Shown here in pieces: positions 18,041 through 27,715 of a stretch of DNA of 64,000 nucleotides. Source of the stretch: Bacteroidota bacterium (GTDB lineage: Bacteria > Bacteroidota > Ignavibacteria > Ignavibacteriales > Ignavibacteriaceae); contig JAJYDC010000015.1 of assembly GCA_021777835.1 (NCBI GenBank), positions 18,546 to 82,545 on the forward strand, given 5' to 3'. Every line of letters starts with the position of its first letter. Position 1 is the stretch's first letter. The position numbers and the translations under genes are program-made. The notes beneath the pieces were generated by a model, which saw only the letters and a list, made by a program, of their open reading frames with translations, was not told where the DNA came from and ran no database searches.

Positions 18041-18044
18041 TTAT

Positions 18045-19019
18045 CTGGAAAAAAAATATATTATCAGTATAGATATGGGTGGGACGAAGATTTTAGCCGC
18101 TGCAATAAATTCTAAAGAGGGAATTATTGCAAGGGTTAAAATGCCTACTCCCGCCCATGCCAAACCCGGTGTCCTAATAAAAGCCTTAGCCGGCGTTGTT
18201 AATGAAACAATTGCTGAAGCCGGTCTAAAAGTATCAAATATTAAAGCAGTGGCTCTAGGAATACCTGGCTCACTTAATCCATATACCGGAAGGGTTGGTC
18301 TTGCTCCTAATCTAGGTCTAAAGAATTTCTTCATAAAGGATCAGTTAGAAAAATTAGTCAATATTCCTGTTTTAATTGAAAACGATGTTAACCTTGGAGC
18401 ATTAGGGGTTAAGGAATTTGGAGTTGGAAAAAATAAAAAGAATATCCTTGTCGTTTTCGTAGGCACAGGCATTGGAGGGGCTCTCATATTCGATGGAAAA
18501 ATCTACCGTGGCTCAAGTTTCGCAGCGGGGGAAATCGGTCATATTGTTGTCGATAAAAATGGTTTCAAGTGCGGCTGCGGAAATTACGGCTGCTTTGAAA
18601 CCGTCGCTAGCAGACTTGCCATAGTTAGAAATATTCACTCGGACATAAAAGCAAAAAAGAAAACTATAATCACAAAAATTACCGGCAAAAATAAACCTAT
18701 TAAGAGTAAAGCCCTCGCTGCAGCCGTAAAAGCTAATGATAAAGTAGTCGTGAAGCGGATTTCTGATGCTTGTGATGTTATCGGAACTACTCTGGCCAGT
18801 TTAACAAATTTATTAAACGTTGACGAAGTAGTCGTAGGTGGCGGATTGATTGAAGCTCTAGGTCAATTTATGACGCCTAAAATTAGAGCCTCATTTAAAG
18901 ATAATATACTCGCCGAGACTGCAAAGGCAGCTAAATTAGTTCAAAGCAAGTTAGGCGATGATGCTGCATTGTATGGCGGCATTGTATTAACGGAAGAGTT
19001 TCTTGGTATTAAGGTCTAG
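18045..19019 (+). CDS. ROK family sugar kinase (glucokinase type), probable CTG start
   Basis: Translated from the CTG at 18045 the protein has 324 residues and begins (L/M)EKKYIISIDMGGTK, with the complete first strand and phosphate loop of a sugar kinase. The first ATG, at 18075, would begin at the MGGTK itself and remove that strand. Later motifs are VLIENDVNLGALG, GTGIGGALI, the ROK zinc motif CGCGNYGCFE and VVVGGGLIEAL. The enzyme would phosphorylate a hexose such as glucose with ATP in the cytoplasm. Its stop is interlocked with that of the converging ABC-F gene in a single CTAG. Confidence 0.88.
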   Translation: MEKKYIISIDMGGTKILAAAINSKEGIIARVKMPTPAHAKPGVLIKALAGVVNETIAEAGLKVSNIKAVALGIPGSLNPYTGRVGLAPNLGLKNFFIKDQLEKLVNIPVLIENDVNLGALGVKEFGVGKNKKNILVVFVGTGIGGALIFDGKIYRGSSFAAGEIGHIVVDKNGFKCGCGNYGCFETVASRLAIVRNIHSDIKAKKKTIITKITGKNKPIKSKALAAAVKANDKVVVKRISDACDVIGTTLASLTNLLNVDEVVVGGGLIEALGQFMTPKIRASFKDNILAETAKAAKLVQSKLGDDAALYGGIVLTEEFLGIKV

Positions 19020-20965
19020 CTGAATTGCTTTTCTACTTCGAGCAATTCTTCTGATGCCTTTTCCCATTCCTTTATTTTTTCGGCTAATTTCTTTTTAGTC
19101 TCTCCGAATTCGAATGTGGCTTCTCTTGCTCGTTGCGGATTACTGAAAACATCCTGAAGCGTCAATGAATGCTCTAGTTCTTTTTCTTTCTTTTCAAGAA
19201 TCTCAATTTGATTCTCGAGGTCACTGACTTTTTTAATCAGATGCTTAGTTGCTGCGTATCTTTTCTGTCGCTGCTCGGCATCGCTTCTTTTCTGATCCTT
19301 CTTAGTAAAGTTCTCATTTGAATTATTCTTATTGCCGGAAAGCTCGGATTCTTTATTAACCAATTGCTGCTTCTTTAATAAATAATATTCAATCCCGCCT
19401 TCAAATAACTTGACTTCTCCTTTCCTTATCTCTACAACTTTATTGACAATAGGTACTAAGAAATCTACATCATGAGATACAAGGATTAATGAGCCGTTGA
19501 AATCTATTAAGGCCTTTTGCAATACCTGCTTCGAAGAAATGTCAAGATGGTTTGTCGGTTCATCAAGTATTATAAAGTTCGCTTTCGTAAGAAGTATCTT
19601 TGATAATGCAACCCTGCTCTTCTCTCCGCCTGAAAGAACCCCTACTTTCTTAAAAACATCGTCGCCTGTAAATAGAAAAGAACCGAGCAGTGTTCTTAAT
19701 TGTCCTATTGTTTTATCTTCTGCTATTCCGTCGACTGTCTCAATTATATCAATATCCGGATTCAAATTATCAGCTACATCCTGTGCATAATAAGAAATTA
19801 ATGTATTATGCCCTATTATCCTCTCTCCTTTGTCAAAATCAATTCTGCCTGATATGATTTTAGCCAATGTAGTTTTACCTGCTCCGTTTGGTCCTACAAA
19901 CGCTATCTTATCACCGCGGTTTACCTGAAAGTCTAAACCTAAGAAAATATCCTTTTCCCCGAAAGATTTATAAATCGACTTTAACTCTAAATTAACTTTC
20001 CCGCTCGACGGAGGTTCCGGAAATCTAATTGATATATTCTCTTTACTTTCAGGCAATTCAATTAGCTCAATCTTATCAAGCTGCTTTATTCTGCTCTGTA
20101 CTTGCTTTGATTTTGTAGCTTTATACCTGAATCGTTCTATAAATTTCTCTGTTTCCTTAATTTTCTTCTGCTGAAGTGTGAATTGATTGGCAAGTTGTAT
20201 ATCGCGGTCATCCTTGAATTTCAAATAAGCATCGTAGTCGCCGCTGAAGGTATAAAACTTACCCATAAATATTTCAAGCGTCTTAGTAGTCACTCTATTA
20301 ATAAAATTCTTATCGTGCGAGACAGTCAGCAGTGCTCCTTTATAGCTTTTAAGGAAGCTTGTAAGCCATTCAAGGGAATCTAAGTCTAAGTGATTTGTAG
20401 GCTCATCCATTAACAAAAGGTCGTTCTGCGATATAAGAATTTTTGCTAGTTCAATTCTCATCTGCCAGCCGCCTGAGAATTCATTTGTTAATTTCTCAAA
20501 TTCATCTTCTTCGAAACCTAGCCCTATAAGAATTTTTTCAACCTTAGATGAAGCACTGTATGAATCGAGTTCTTCAAGCCTTAAATGAACATTACCGAGC
20601 TGACTAATTAAGTCGTCCCTTGTTTCTTCATTCAAATTCTCACTTGCAAGTGCATTGGTTATATAAGTTTCCTTTTCCTGCAGCATTATAATATCCGTCA
20701 AGGAACTCTTTGCTTCTTCGAGCAATGTCTTCCCTTGATGAACTACCATTTCCTGCGGCAGGTAACCGATACTGATTCCTTTTTGCTTTAGTATTTTCCC
20801 TGACTCGGGCTGTAGGAGTCCGCTAATTATCTTAAGTAATGAGGATTTACCCGTCCCGTTAGCTCCAACAAGTGAGATTTTATCTCCCGAATTAATCTTG
20901 TAATTAATATTCTGGAAAAGATATTTACCATTAAACTGAAGGGATACCCCGGAAAGATCTATCAT
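19016..20965 (-). CDS. ABC-F family ATPase
   Basis: The protein has 649 residues with two nucleotide-binding domains: GANGTGKSS and LLMDEPTNHLDLDS in the first, GPNGAGKTT, LSGGEKSRVALSK and ILDEPTNHLDISS in the second. The linker contains basic residues (RYKATKSKQVQSRIKQL). The C-terminal 110 residues are charged and predicted coiled coil (about residues 540-649). ABC-F proteins bind the ribosomal E site and rescue or regulate translation; they have no membrane domain. The C-terminal coiled coil resembles Uup/YdiF types, but the exact subgroup cannot be fixed. It is convergent with the ROK kinase gene. Confidence 0.92.
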   Translation of the reverse strand: MIDLSGVSLQFNGKYLFQNINYKINSGDKISLVGANGTGKSSLLKIISGLLQPESGKILKQKGISIGYLPQEMVVHQGKTLLEEAKSSLTDIIMLQEKETYITNALASENLNEETRDDLISQLGNVHLRLEELDSYSASSKVEKILIGLGFEEDEFEKLTNEFSGGWQMRIELAKILISQNDLLLMDEPTNHLDLDSLEWLTSFLKSYKGALLTVSHDKNFINRVTTKTLEIFMGKFYTFSGDYDAYLKFKDDRDIQLANQFTLQQKKIKETEKFIERFRYKATKSKQVQSRIKQLDKIELIELPESKENISIRFPEPPSSGKVNLELKSIYKSFGEKDIFLGLDFQVNRGDKIAFVGPNGAGKTTLAKIISGRIDFDKGERIIGHNTLISYYAQDVADNLNPDIDIIETVDGIAEDKTIGQLRTLLGSFLFTGDDVFKKVGVLSGGEKSRVALSKILLTKANFIILDEPTNHLDISSKQVLQKALIDFNGSLILVSHDVDFLVPIVNKVVEIRKGEVKLFEGGIEYYLLKKQQLVNKESELSGNKNNSNENFTKKDQKRSDAEQRQKRYAATKHLIKKVSDLENQIEILEKKEKELEHSLTLQDVFSNPQRAREATFEFGETKKKLAEKIKEWEKASEELLEVEKQFS

Positions 20966-21011
20966 TAAAAATTTTGACCGATTTAAATATTATTGAATGA
21001 ATGACTGAGTA

Positions 21012-23255
21012 TTATTTCCTTATTACCGCAACTTTTGATGTTGTTACATTGTTACCTGATTGGTCAAATGCGACTATCAGATAAACACCGGTGTTTACTA
21101 GATTTCCGTTTGAGTCTGTACCGTCCCAGTAGGCAAGCCTTCCGCCTGGTGACATAAAATCCTTAATCAATTTGCCGCTTATTGAAATAATCTTCAATTC
21201 TGAATTTTGTATCAAGCCGTCAATTGTTAATTTGTTGCTTCCGTCCGGCTTCAATACAAATGGACTTGGGTATACAAAAAGTTTAGTGAAGTTATCTACG
21301 GGCTTTACTGCCGAGGTCTGAAATGAGGTTAATCCTGCATCTGTTCCTACATATACTGTACCTGTGTTTGGGTCAATCGCAAGGCTTATTATATTATCGG
21401 ATAAAAGCGGACTGTTCTTGGAATCATATTCTGCTAGTAAACTTGTACCGTCTGAGTTGACTAAAAGTAAACCTTGATTAGTTCCAATCCATTTTTGATT
21501 AATCGGATCAACTGCAATACAATTTATAGTTTGAGTCCTTAAAGGAAAAACTGATGTTATTATTAACGAGGATTTACCGCCGTTAAAAATACCTTCAGTA
21601 TTTGATATAATATTTACGCCTATACTTGTTCCTACCCAGATGTCCCCTAATTTATCTACTACTACAGAATTAATTGTATTGCTATTAAGACCATCATTGG
21701 TGGTTAGATATCCTGACACATCGTCATTTGTGTTATCGTATGTCTTATTTTCGTTAAAGTAATATAATCCCGGGTAACTTGGGTCGTATGATGAAAACCA
21801 TTTGGTATCATACTGATCAATTGCAAGGTTAAAGTTTTGCTCGAAATAATGACCGAATGCTGCAGGAATGGCGTAGTGATACCAAACGCTGTCGGGAGTT
21901 AGCATAGCCAGATTCTTTTGATCTGTGCCTCCGTAGTTCAGTATCCATAAGTTATTTCTGGAATCCATAGCAAATCCTGAAATTACTAGGAAGTTATTCG
22001 ATGGGCCTTGAATACCATGCATTCCTGTAAGTGAAGGTGAGAAATATTGAAATTGGTTGTTTTTTTCTTTTACGAATCCTTGACCCCAATCTCCCAAATA
22101 AACTGCACTATCGGGCTCTGCATAAGCTACATGTAAATAATTATTCGGTAATATCGGAGTGTTGACTGTGTTATAATTTGTCCAAGATTCTCCATTATAC
22201 TTATAGAACCCCTGACCGGTGCGGTCTCTTCCGCTTGCAGACCATAATGCGCCTGAATAGTCTACTGTTAAGCTTGGAAATTGATTTACCTGCGGACTGT
22301 TAGGAAACTTAAATAAACCTGGATTCTTTATGAGTACAATTCCATTAGCACTCGATGCAACTATTCCTGTTGAATTAGAATATGCTAACTGATCTAAGGC
22401 TACTGTAGACGAATATCTACTAGACAAATTGCCGTTCGCATATACACTTATTGTGTTGTTTGATAATATATACAGTGAATCACCGACTGCAATAATATCG
22501 TTAACGTTAGAATTACTAAATGATGCCGCAAATGGCTGCCATGATGTTCCGTTGAACTGGGATAAACCATTTGATGTGGCTGCTAATAAAGAACCGTTAT
22601 ATATTACAAGCTTATTAATTATGTTTGATGGTAAACCATTGCTTGTAGTATAAACATTCCATGATTCAGGCGCAGATAAGTTGGTAGCATTGCTTACCTG
22701 AATCGCAACTCCCGACGAAGTTGCAACATATATTAACCCGGCTTTAAGTAAACTGTTTACTTGTATGTTGGATGTAAAACTTCCAAATTTGAAAAATGTA
22801 TCGTAAAAAACTAAATGAACCGGGTCTATCAATGAGATGCCGAAAGCTGTAGCTGCAAAAATTGTATCACCTGAAGCGCTTAATTGCGTTATTTGCTTTG
22901 AAGTATAATTTGAATTATAAATATCAAGTATTACATGAATGGAATTATCCGCAGGATTATAAACACTTATTGAACCGTCATTGCTGCCAAACCAAACCTT
23001 GCCGTATTTATCTACCGTAACCGCTGAAAGTGATATCCCGAATAAACCGTCAGTCTTGTGCAAAGTCTTAAATGAATCTGCAGCTGCATTATATAAGAAT
23101 GCACCCCCGGTAGTAGCTGCCCAAACTCCATTGCCGGATGCTTCTATTGATTGAACGTTTTTCATGTCGGTATAATTGTGCCAGTTGAATACTTGTTGAG
23201 CATTACTATGCGCCGTAATTACTAGTATTAATAAGATGCCGAGAAGTTTTTTCAT
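21012..23255 (-). CDS. Secreted two-component-regulator-type beta-propeller with C-terminal sorting domain
   Basis: The protein has 747 residues. A signal peptide (MKKLLGILLILVITAHSNAQ) is followed by repeated propeller blades with the pattern VWFGSNDGSISVYN, LLAATSNGLSQFNG, IWVGTSIGVNIIS and KWIGTNQGLLLVNSDG. Unlike hybrid two-component sensors there is no kinase or membrane helix. The last 85 residues are a FlgD-like/type IX-like sorting domain (FVYPSPFVL, LAYWDGTDSNGNLVNTGVYL, ending VAVIRK). The protein is therefore probably exported and attached to the cell surface. Function unknown. It overlaps the upstream membrane-protein gene by four bases. Confidence 0.85.
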   Translation of the reverse strand: MKKLLGILLILVITAHSNAQQVFNWHNYTDMKNVQSIEASGNGVWAATTGGAFLYNAAADSFKTLHKTDGLFGISLSAVTVDKYGKVWFGSNDGSISVYNPADNSIHVILDIYNSNYTSKQITQLSASGDTIFAATAFGISLIDPVHLVFYDTFFKFGSFTSNIQVNSLLKAGLIYVATSSGVAIQVSNATNLSAPESWNVYTTSNGLPSNIINKLVIYNGSLLAATSNGLSQFNGTSWQPFAASFSNSNVNDIIAVGDSLYILSNNTISVYANGNLSSRYSSTVALDQLAYSNSTGIVASSANGIVLIKNPGLFKFPNSPQVNQFPSLTVDYSGALWSASGRDRTGQGFYKYNGESWTNYNTVNTPILPNNYLHVAYAEPDSAVYLGDWGQGFVKEKNNQFQYFSPSLTGMHGIQGPSNNFLVISGFAMDSRNNLWILNYGGTDQKNLAMLTPDSVWYHYAIPAAFGHYFEQNFNLAIDQYDTKWFSSYDPSYPGLYYFNENKTYDNTNDDVSGYLTTNDGLNSNTINSVVVDKLGDIWVGTSIGVNIISNTEGIFNGGKSSLIITSVFPLRTQTINCIAVDPINQKWIGTNQGLLLVNSDGTSLLAEYDSKNSPLLSDNIISLAIDPNTGTVYVGTDAGLTSFQTSAVKPVDNFTKLFVYPSPFVLKPDGSNKLTIDGLIQNSELKIISISGKLIKDFMSPGGRLAYWDGTDSNGNLVNTGVYLIVAFDQSGNNVTTSKVAVIRK

Positions 23256-24835
23256 TGTGATTCCTTAAACCTAATAAATTTTCCTTTTGAAAAAGTAAAT
23301 AGTACCTTATTCTTCAACTCTGTCATTTCAATAGTAAGCCTGCTGCGATTTTCATTCATAAAATTGTTAGATTCAAAATTAAGATTTTTCCCGTTATTAA
23401 AAAGTATAAAATAATTGTCTTCTATCTGAGACAGGACTAAGTTATTTCCCTGCACGAAAGATGAGATACTGTCGCTAAGACTGGCTAAATAGCTTTTTGA
23501 GTAAAGATTTACAGTAACCGGCTTCTTAAATCCGCCATAAAAATTGAAAAGTTTATCAAACCCAAGTTGAAATATCGGAATGTCGTCTACCTTTGCCGGC
23601 ACCGTCAAAAAGTTTACTTCGCCGCTCTTTACTATTTCATCTCTACTCTTGTTTATACAATCCTTAAGTAGCGAAACCGAAGATTCTGTATTAATAACCC
23701 AGCTTTTTTCTTTTAATGCAAGTGAACTTGAATATATTAATAAAATTGCTGCAGCTAAAATATAAGATAATTTGTAAGAGTTAAACTTTGACATAAAAAC
23801 TAAGTACGATAGGAATGCAGCAAATCCAACCTCGGGCAGGTATAAATACCATCTTAAGAATAATCTGCTAGCCGGCGCTATCGTTAATACAATAAAGAGT
23901 ATAAAAAATAAAAGAAGCAATTCTCTTTGTATCCTCTTAAAAAGAAAATAAATAACAGGGATTGCAATTGGCAGTAATAATATCGCAGTCAGCAGTTTGT
24001 GTGAAAGAAAAAAATATTGTATCTCTCTAATGAAAAATGGGAATACCAGCAAACCTGAAAACAGAGAATAATTCTTGATTATATCTATTAGTGTCCCGGA
24101 CGAATGAGCGTCCTTAGCTGTGAATACGTCATTATTAAAAATTATAATCCGAAGCAAAATAAATATTCCCATCAAAGCAACATAGGGAAGGGAAGTCAAA
24201 ATGCTTTTGTAAATTTTCTTACTGTCATTAGTAAAGAAGTAAGTAATTAAGAATATTATAAGCGGAAAGCTGAATGCCATTTCTTTAGACATCATGGATA
24301 AAAGGAAAAATAGTAAGGAAAGAAACCCGGGCTTTAATTTTTGTTTGATGAAACTTAATAATCCTGCTAAATAAAAGATCAGCATTAACCTGTCAAATAG
24401 ATCCGTCTGCCAGAATATTACATAATCGTTCAGAGGAAAGGCAATGAAAAAAAGAGCTGCAAACATAGCAATTGCTCTTCTCTTATTATTATCGCTTAAC
24501 AGATAGTATAAGAAATAATAAAGCAATATTCCCGCCGCTGCGTGAAGCAGAATATTTAAAATCCTGTAATAAACATAGTCGTAATTAAAAACTAAGGTAG
24601 ATAATCCCGAAACAAAATTACCGATCGGTCTGTAATAGTAACCGTCGTAATCTTTCTTATTGAATAAACCGAATAGCTCGCTAATATTAGCTGGCTGATT
24701 ACGCTGGATAAATGAAATCTCATCATTAACAAAGGGAATTTTTATGGAAGGGGAGTAGAGTATTAATGTAAAAAAAAAGATAAGTATTATAGGAAAATAT
24801 TTTTTTTCAAAAATATCTTTATATGAGAAATTCAT
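23252..24835 (-). CDS. Polytopic membrane protein resembling GT-C/GT39 glycosyltransferases
   Basis: The protein has 527 residues and about eleven membrane segments in the first 380 residues, followed by a soluble region of about 130 residues. The loop after the first helix (NDEISFIQRNQPANISELF, then YYRPIGNFVSGLS) carries acidic residues as in GT-C transferases that use lipid-linked sugars, and YVYYRILNILLHAAAGILL resembles TMTC/GT39 helices. A role in surface protein or lipid glycosylation is plausible but not proven. Its stop overlaps the start of the propeller protein gene (ATGA), so the two are coupled; the propeller protein may be its target or partner. Confidence 0.65.
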   Translation of the reverse strand: MNFSYKDIFEKKYFPIILIFFFTLILYSPSIKIPFVNDEISFIQRNQPANISELFGLFNKKDYDGYYYRPIGNFVSGLSTLVFNYDYVYYRILNILLHAAAGILLYYFLYYLLSDNNKRRAIAMFAALFFIAFPLNDYVIFWQTDLFDRLMLIFYLAGLLSFIKQKLKPGFLSLLFFLLSMMSKEMAFSFPLIIFLITYFFTNDSKKIYKSILTSLPYVALMGIFILLRIIIFNNDVFTAKDAHSSGTLIDIIKNYSLFSGLLVFPFFIREIQYFFLSHKLLTAILLLPIAIPVIYFLFKRIQRELLLLFFILFIVLTIAPASRLFLRWYLYLPEVGFAAFLSYLVFMSKFNSYKLSYILAAAILLIYSSSLALKEKSWVINTESSVSLLKDCINKSRDEIVKSGEVNFLTVPAKVDDIPIFQLGFDKLFNFYGGFKKPVTVNLYSKSYLASLSDSISSFVQGNNLVLSQIEDNYFILFNNGKNLNFESNNFMNENRSRLTIEMTELKNKVLFTFSKGKFIRFKESQ

Positions 24836-24853
24836 AGAATATACAAATCAGTA

Positions 24854-25315
24854 TTAAAGTTTTCCCGCAAGATTTGACATCTCGATAGCTGTTATAGCTG
24901 CATCCCAACCTTTATTACCGGACTTTGTACCGGCTCTCTCTATTGCTTGCTCAATATTATCTGTCGTTAATACACCGAAGGAAACTGGTATATTATACTT
25001 CAAGGAAGTCTGTAATATCCCATTACTTGCCGCTCCTGCTACATAGTCAAAATGAGGCGTCGCACCTTTTATTACCGCTCCTAAACATATGATAGCATTA
25101 TACTTTTTACTTTCTGCTAGCTTTGCAGCCGTAAAAGGTATCTCAAAAGCTCCCGGAACCTTTATTACTGTAATATTACTATCCAAGCATTCATGACGCT
25201 TTAAACAGTCAAGTGCGCCTTCTAATAATTTTTGACCTATAAATTCATTAAAACGGCTTAATACTATCGCATATTTGTTGCTGCCGCAAACTAAGTTGCC
25301 TTCGATTATATTCAT
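24854..25315 (-). CDS. ribH: 6,7-dimethyl-8-ribityllumazine synthase
   Basis: The protein has 153 residues. Motifs: [48 protein letters not shown] and [17 protein letters not shown], with the catalytic His in the PHFDYV stretch. It condenses 3,4-dihydroxybutanone phosphate with the ribitylamino-pyrimidine in riboflavin synthesis, normally as a pentamer or icosahedral 60-mer. Length is standard. No other rib genes are adjacent. It lies 29 bases downstream of the PHP gene on the same strand. Confidence 0.95.
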   Translation of the reverse strand: MNIIEGNLVCGSNKYAIVLSRFNEFIGQKLLEGALDCLKRHECLDSNITVIKVPGAFEIPFTAAKLAESKKYNAIICLGAVIKGATPHFDYVAGAASNGILQTSLKYNIPVSFGVLTTDNIEQAIERAGTKSGNKGWDAAITAIEMSNLAGKL

Positions 25316-25344
25316 ATTCTTAATTTAATTTATTAACTAGAAAA

Positions 25345-26172
25345 TTATGCGCTGTCCTTTAATAACCTTTGTCTCATAGCTTCAACCACTGAAGCACTTG
25401 TGTAAAACTTTCCTAAATTATAATCATCTTCTCTTTTGCCGCCATGAAAATCTGATCCGCCTGATTCTAGAAGATAATATTCATTGACAATACCCCGGTA
25501 GAATTTTACCTGCTGTGCGCTGTTTGATGGGTGTATAACTTCTATTCCGTCAACTCCGGCAGTAATTAATTCCTTTAATAGCGACTCCGGCATATATCCG
25601 GGATGAGCTATGAAGGATAAACCTCCTGCATCGCTTATAATCTTAAATGCGCTTTGGGGCGATAGATGAACTTTCTTTTCGTAAGCAGGGCAGCCGTTGC
25701 CTATATATTTATTGAAAGCTTCATAATATGAGGTAATTAGACCCTTCGCAAGCATAGCCTGTGCTATGTGGGGTCTGCCAACTGCAGATATCTTTGATAT
25801 TGCTAAAACATCTTCTATTGTAATATTAAATCCGAGCGAGTTCAAATTTTCAATAATCCTTATTGCTCGCTTCATCCTCTCTTCTCTGAAGAATTGAAGG
25901 TATCTTTCAAGTTCTTCATTGAAAGGCTCAATAAAATAAGCAAGTATGTGTACTTCCTTATCCTCAACATCCGTGCTAATTTCGACACCGGGAATTATCT
26001 CTACTCCTATTTGTTTACCGTATTCGAATGCTTCAGTAAAACCAGCTAGATTATCATGATCAGTAATGCTTAATACATCTATTCCTGAATCCTTTGCCTT
26101 CTTTACCAACTCTGTTGGAGTAAGTGCTCCGTCTGAATGCGAGGTGTGGGTATGTAAGTCAACTTTACCCAT
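25345..26172 (-). CDS. PHP domain phosphoesterase (RNase AM/YciV type)
   Basis: The protein has 275 residues when started at the ATG at 26172, which gives MGKVDLHTHTSHSDG, the family's exact N-terminus. A start seven codons upstream is open but would overlap the regulator gene more deeply. Metal ligands are visible in DLHTHTSHSDG, ITDHDNLAG, PGVEISTD, IAHPGYM and SGGSDFHGG. Relatives remove phosphate from 3',5'-bisphosphonucleotides or act as 5'-3' exonucleases on short RNA. It overlaps the 3' end of the Crp/Fnr gene by eight bases (ATGGGTAA), so the two are translationally coupled. Confidence 0.88.
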   Translation of the reverse strand: MGKVDLHTHTSHSDGALTPTELVKKAKDSGIDVLSITDHDNLAGFTEAFEYGKQIGVEIIPGVEISTDVEDKEVHILAYFIEPFNEELERYLQFFREERMKRAIRIIENLNSLGFNITIEDVLAISKISAVGRPHIAQAMLAKGLITSYYEAFNKYIGNGCPAYEKKVHLSPQSAFKIISDAGGLSFIAHPGYMPESLLKELITAGVDGIEVIHPSNSAQQVKFYRGIVNEYYLLESGGSDFHGGKREDDYNLGKFYTSASVVEAMRQRLLKDSA

Positions 26173-26863
26173 ATAACTCTTTAAATTTTTCATAATTTAC
26201 TATTTTCAACTTTGAACCGTCAAGTTCAACCATCCCTTTTTTCGCAAATGAATGAAGTGTACGAGAAATCGTTTCTCTTGATGTGCCGGCCATATTTGCT
26301 AAATCATGCTGAAATGGCAGCTTCTCAATTTCTACTGTACCTTGCTTAATTTTACCTATATCATCAGCTAACTGAAGAATAACTGTTGCAACTTTACCTT
26401 CCGCATCCTTAAGTGATAAGGATTTTATCTTCATATCTGCCGAACGTAATCGTTGTGTTAATTCCTGTAAAAGTGCAATACTAATTTCAGGATGGATCTG
26501 AAGCAAATCTAAAAATTCACTTCTCTGAATTATAAATAATTCGGAATCTTCCATCGCAGTTACGTTTGCCGACCTTGCTAATCCATCTAATATCGCCATT
26601 TCGCCAAAGAAATCAGATTCACTTAAAATTGTCAATATAACTTCTTTGCCGTCATCGCTTACTCGCGAAACTTTTAATTTACCATTTATAATTACAAACA
26701 TTGCTGAACCGGTCTCATGCTCAAACAGAACGACTGAATCCCTAGTAAAAGATTTTCTCATTCCTAATTTTGATATTTGCTCTAATGTGCTGTCACTTAA
26801 CTCAGAAAATATTGGAACATATTTCAAGAAATCGTTATTTTCTTCCATTTTTACCCTCTTCAA
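26165..26863 (-). CDS. Crp/Fnr family transcription regulator
   Basis: The protein has 232 residues. The N-terminal cyclic-nucleotide-binding fold has FEHETGSAMFVIINGKLKV and SESDFFGEMAILDGLARSA, the phosphate-binding-cassette-like segment. The C-terminal winged helix has FQHDLANMAGTSRETISRTL, with the recognition helix following the usual TSRE pattern. There is no FNR-type N-terminal cysteine cluster, so it is more likely a CRP- than an oxygen-sensing FNR-type protein. It is coupled to the downstream PHP gene. Operator sites could not be identified near it. Confidence 0.9.
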   Translation of the reverse strand: MKRVKMEENNDFLKYVPIFSELSDSTLEQISKLGMRKSFTRDSVVLFEHETGSAMFVIINGKLKVSRVSDDGKEVILTILSESDFFGEMAILDGLARSANVTAMEDSELFIIQRSEFLDLLQIHPEISIALLQELTQRLRSADMKIKSLSLKDAEGKVATVILQLADDIGKIKQGTVEIEKLPFQHDLANMAGTSRETISRTLHSFAKKGMVELDGSKLKIVNYEKFKELYG

Positions 26864-27225
26864 TTAATATTTGAACAAAAATATGTTTGATGTCTATTAA
26901 AGTCAACTTCTAGACTCATCAAGATTATTAGTATATTCTTTGATAAGAAAAATAAGTAAACGCACTAACTAATAATTATTCAATTATGTAAATTAAATAA
27001 AAACTAGATAGGAAGTTTGAATTATTTGTAATTTCATTCAAATAATTAATGTTTTTACCTATAATTCCTAATATTGAAACCAAAAATTTAATTCTTACCA
27101 TGCTTAGACATATATACTAAGTAATTGTTCCAATTAGGACTTCCAACTATAAGAATATAATATCTTAGCATTAACTTAATAGAAGTATCAGTAAATAATA
27201 TAATATCAATTAAAGTATTGCATTT

Positions 27226-27264
27226 GGGTAGCGAAGGGAAGGCGCAGCCCAACTGCAGTTACCC
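27226..27264. other. GC-rich folded patch, possible structured RNA
   Basis: GGGTA at 27226-27230 can pair with TACCC at 27260-27264, enclosing GGCGCAGCCC and the palindrome AACTGCAGTT. It is the only GC-rich segment in 900 bases of AT-rich sequence. No riboswitch class I know fits well, and the strand is undetermined. Confidence 0.25.
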
Positions 27265-27686
27265 CCGTCTAGATTTATTGTATAATCGTTTCTTACCTGG
27301 CGAATGGTTTTGTAACAAAATATCTTCCTTTATCTTATTTTTATTATATCTTAGTCCTTCTCAACTGTAAATATTCTCTCTTCAAGATTTAATGCTATTT
27401 TTATCTTGCCTGCTTCTTTTTGACTCATTAATTGAGTTATTAAATAAATAAACTAAATTCTAAATTTATATAGAATTATTGTATTATTATTCCTGCTTAA
27501 TTTATGCAATATAAATTGAACAATTATTATTTTGCTTTTTAAAATCTATTTGGGGAAATTATGATAAGAGAAAGCCATACCTCAATTTCATCCAAGTAAA
27601 AATCCATAAGGAATAAGTGTGAATATTTGTCAATTCTATTTTCATATTTTATTCAGTCAAATACTTTACAAATCTTTTACAATTCT

Positions 27687-27715
27687 TTGACATAAGAATT
27701 TACAATTAGTACGTA
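27687..27715 (+). promoter_or_regulatory. Possible promoter of the radical SAM cluster
   Basis: TTGACA at 27687-27692 is followed after 17 bases by TACGTA at 27710-27715. It fits a sigma-70-type promoter moderately well, some 70 bases before the start codon. In the Bacteroidota the usual promoter differs, so this is tentative. Confidence 0.3.

Noticed and set aside
27226..27264. GC-rich patch as a cobalamin riboswitch
   Set aside because: Only short pieces (GGGAA, CAACTGC) look alike; the order and spacing of the conserved boxes do not fit.
27561..27688. Two minute frames (12 and 23 codons) as precursor peptides for the radical SAM enzyme
   Set aside because: They have no cysteine or core-type pattern expected of a SPASM substrate, and they lie far from the gene.
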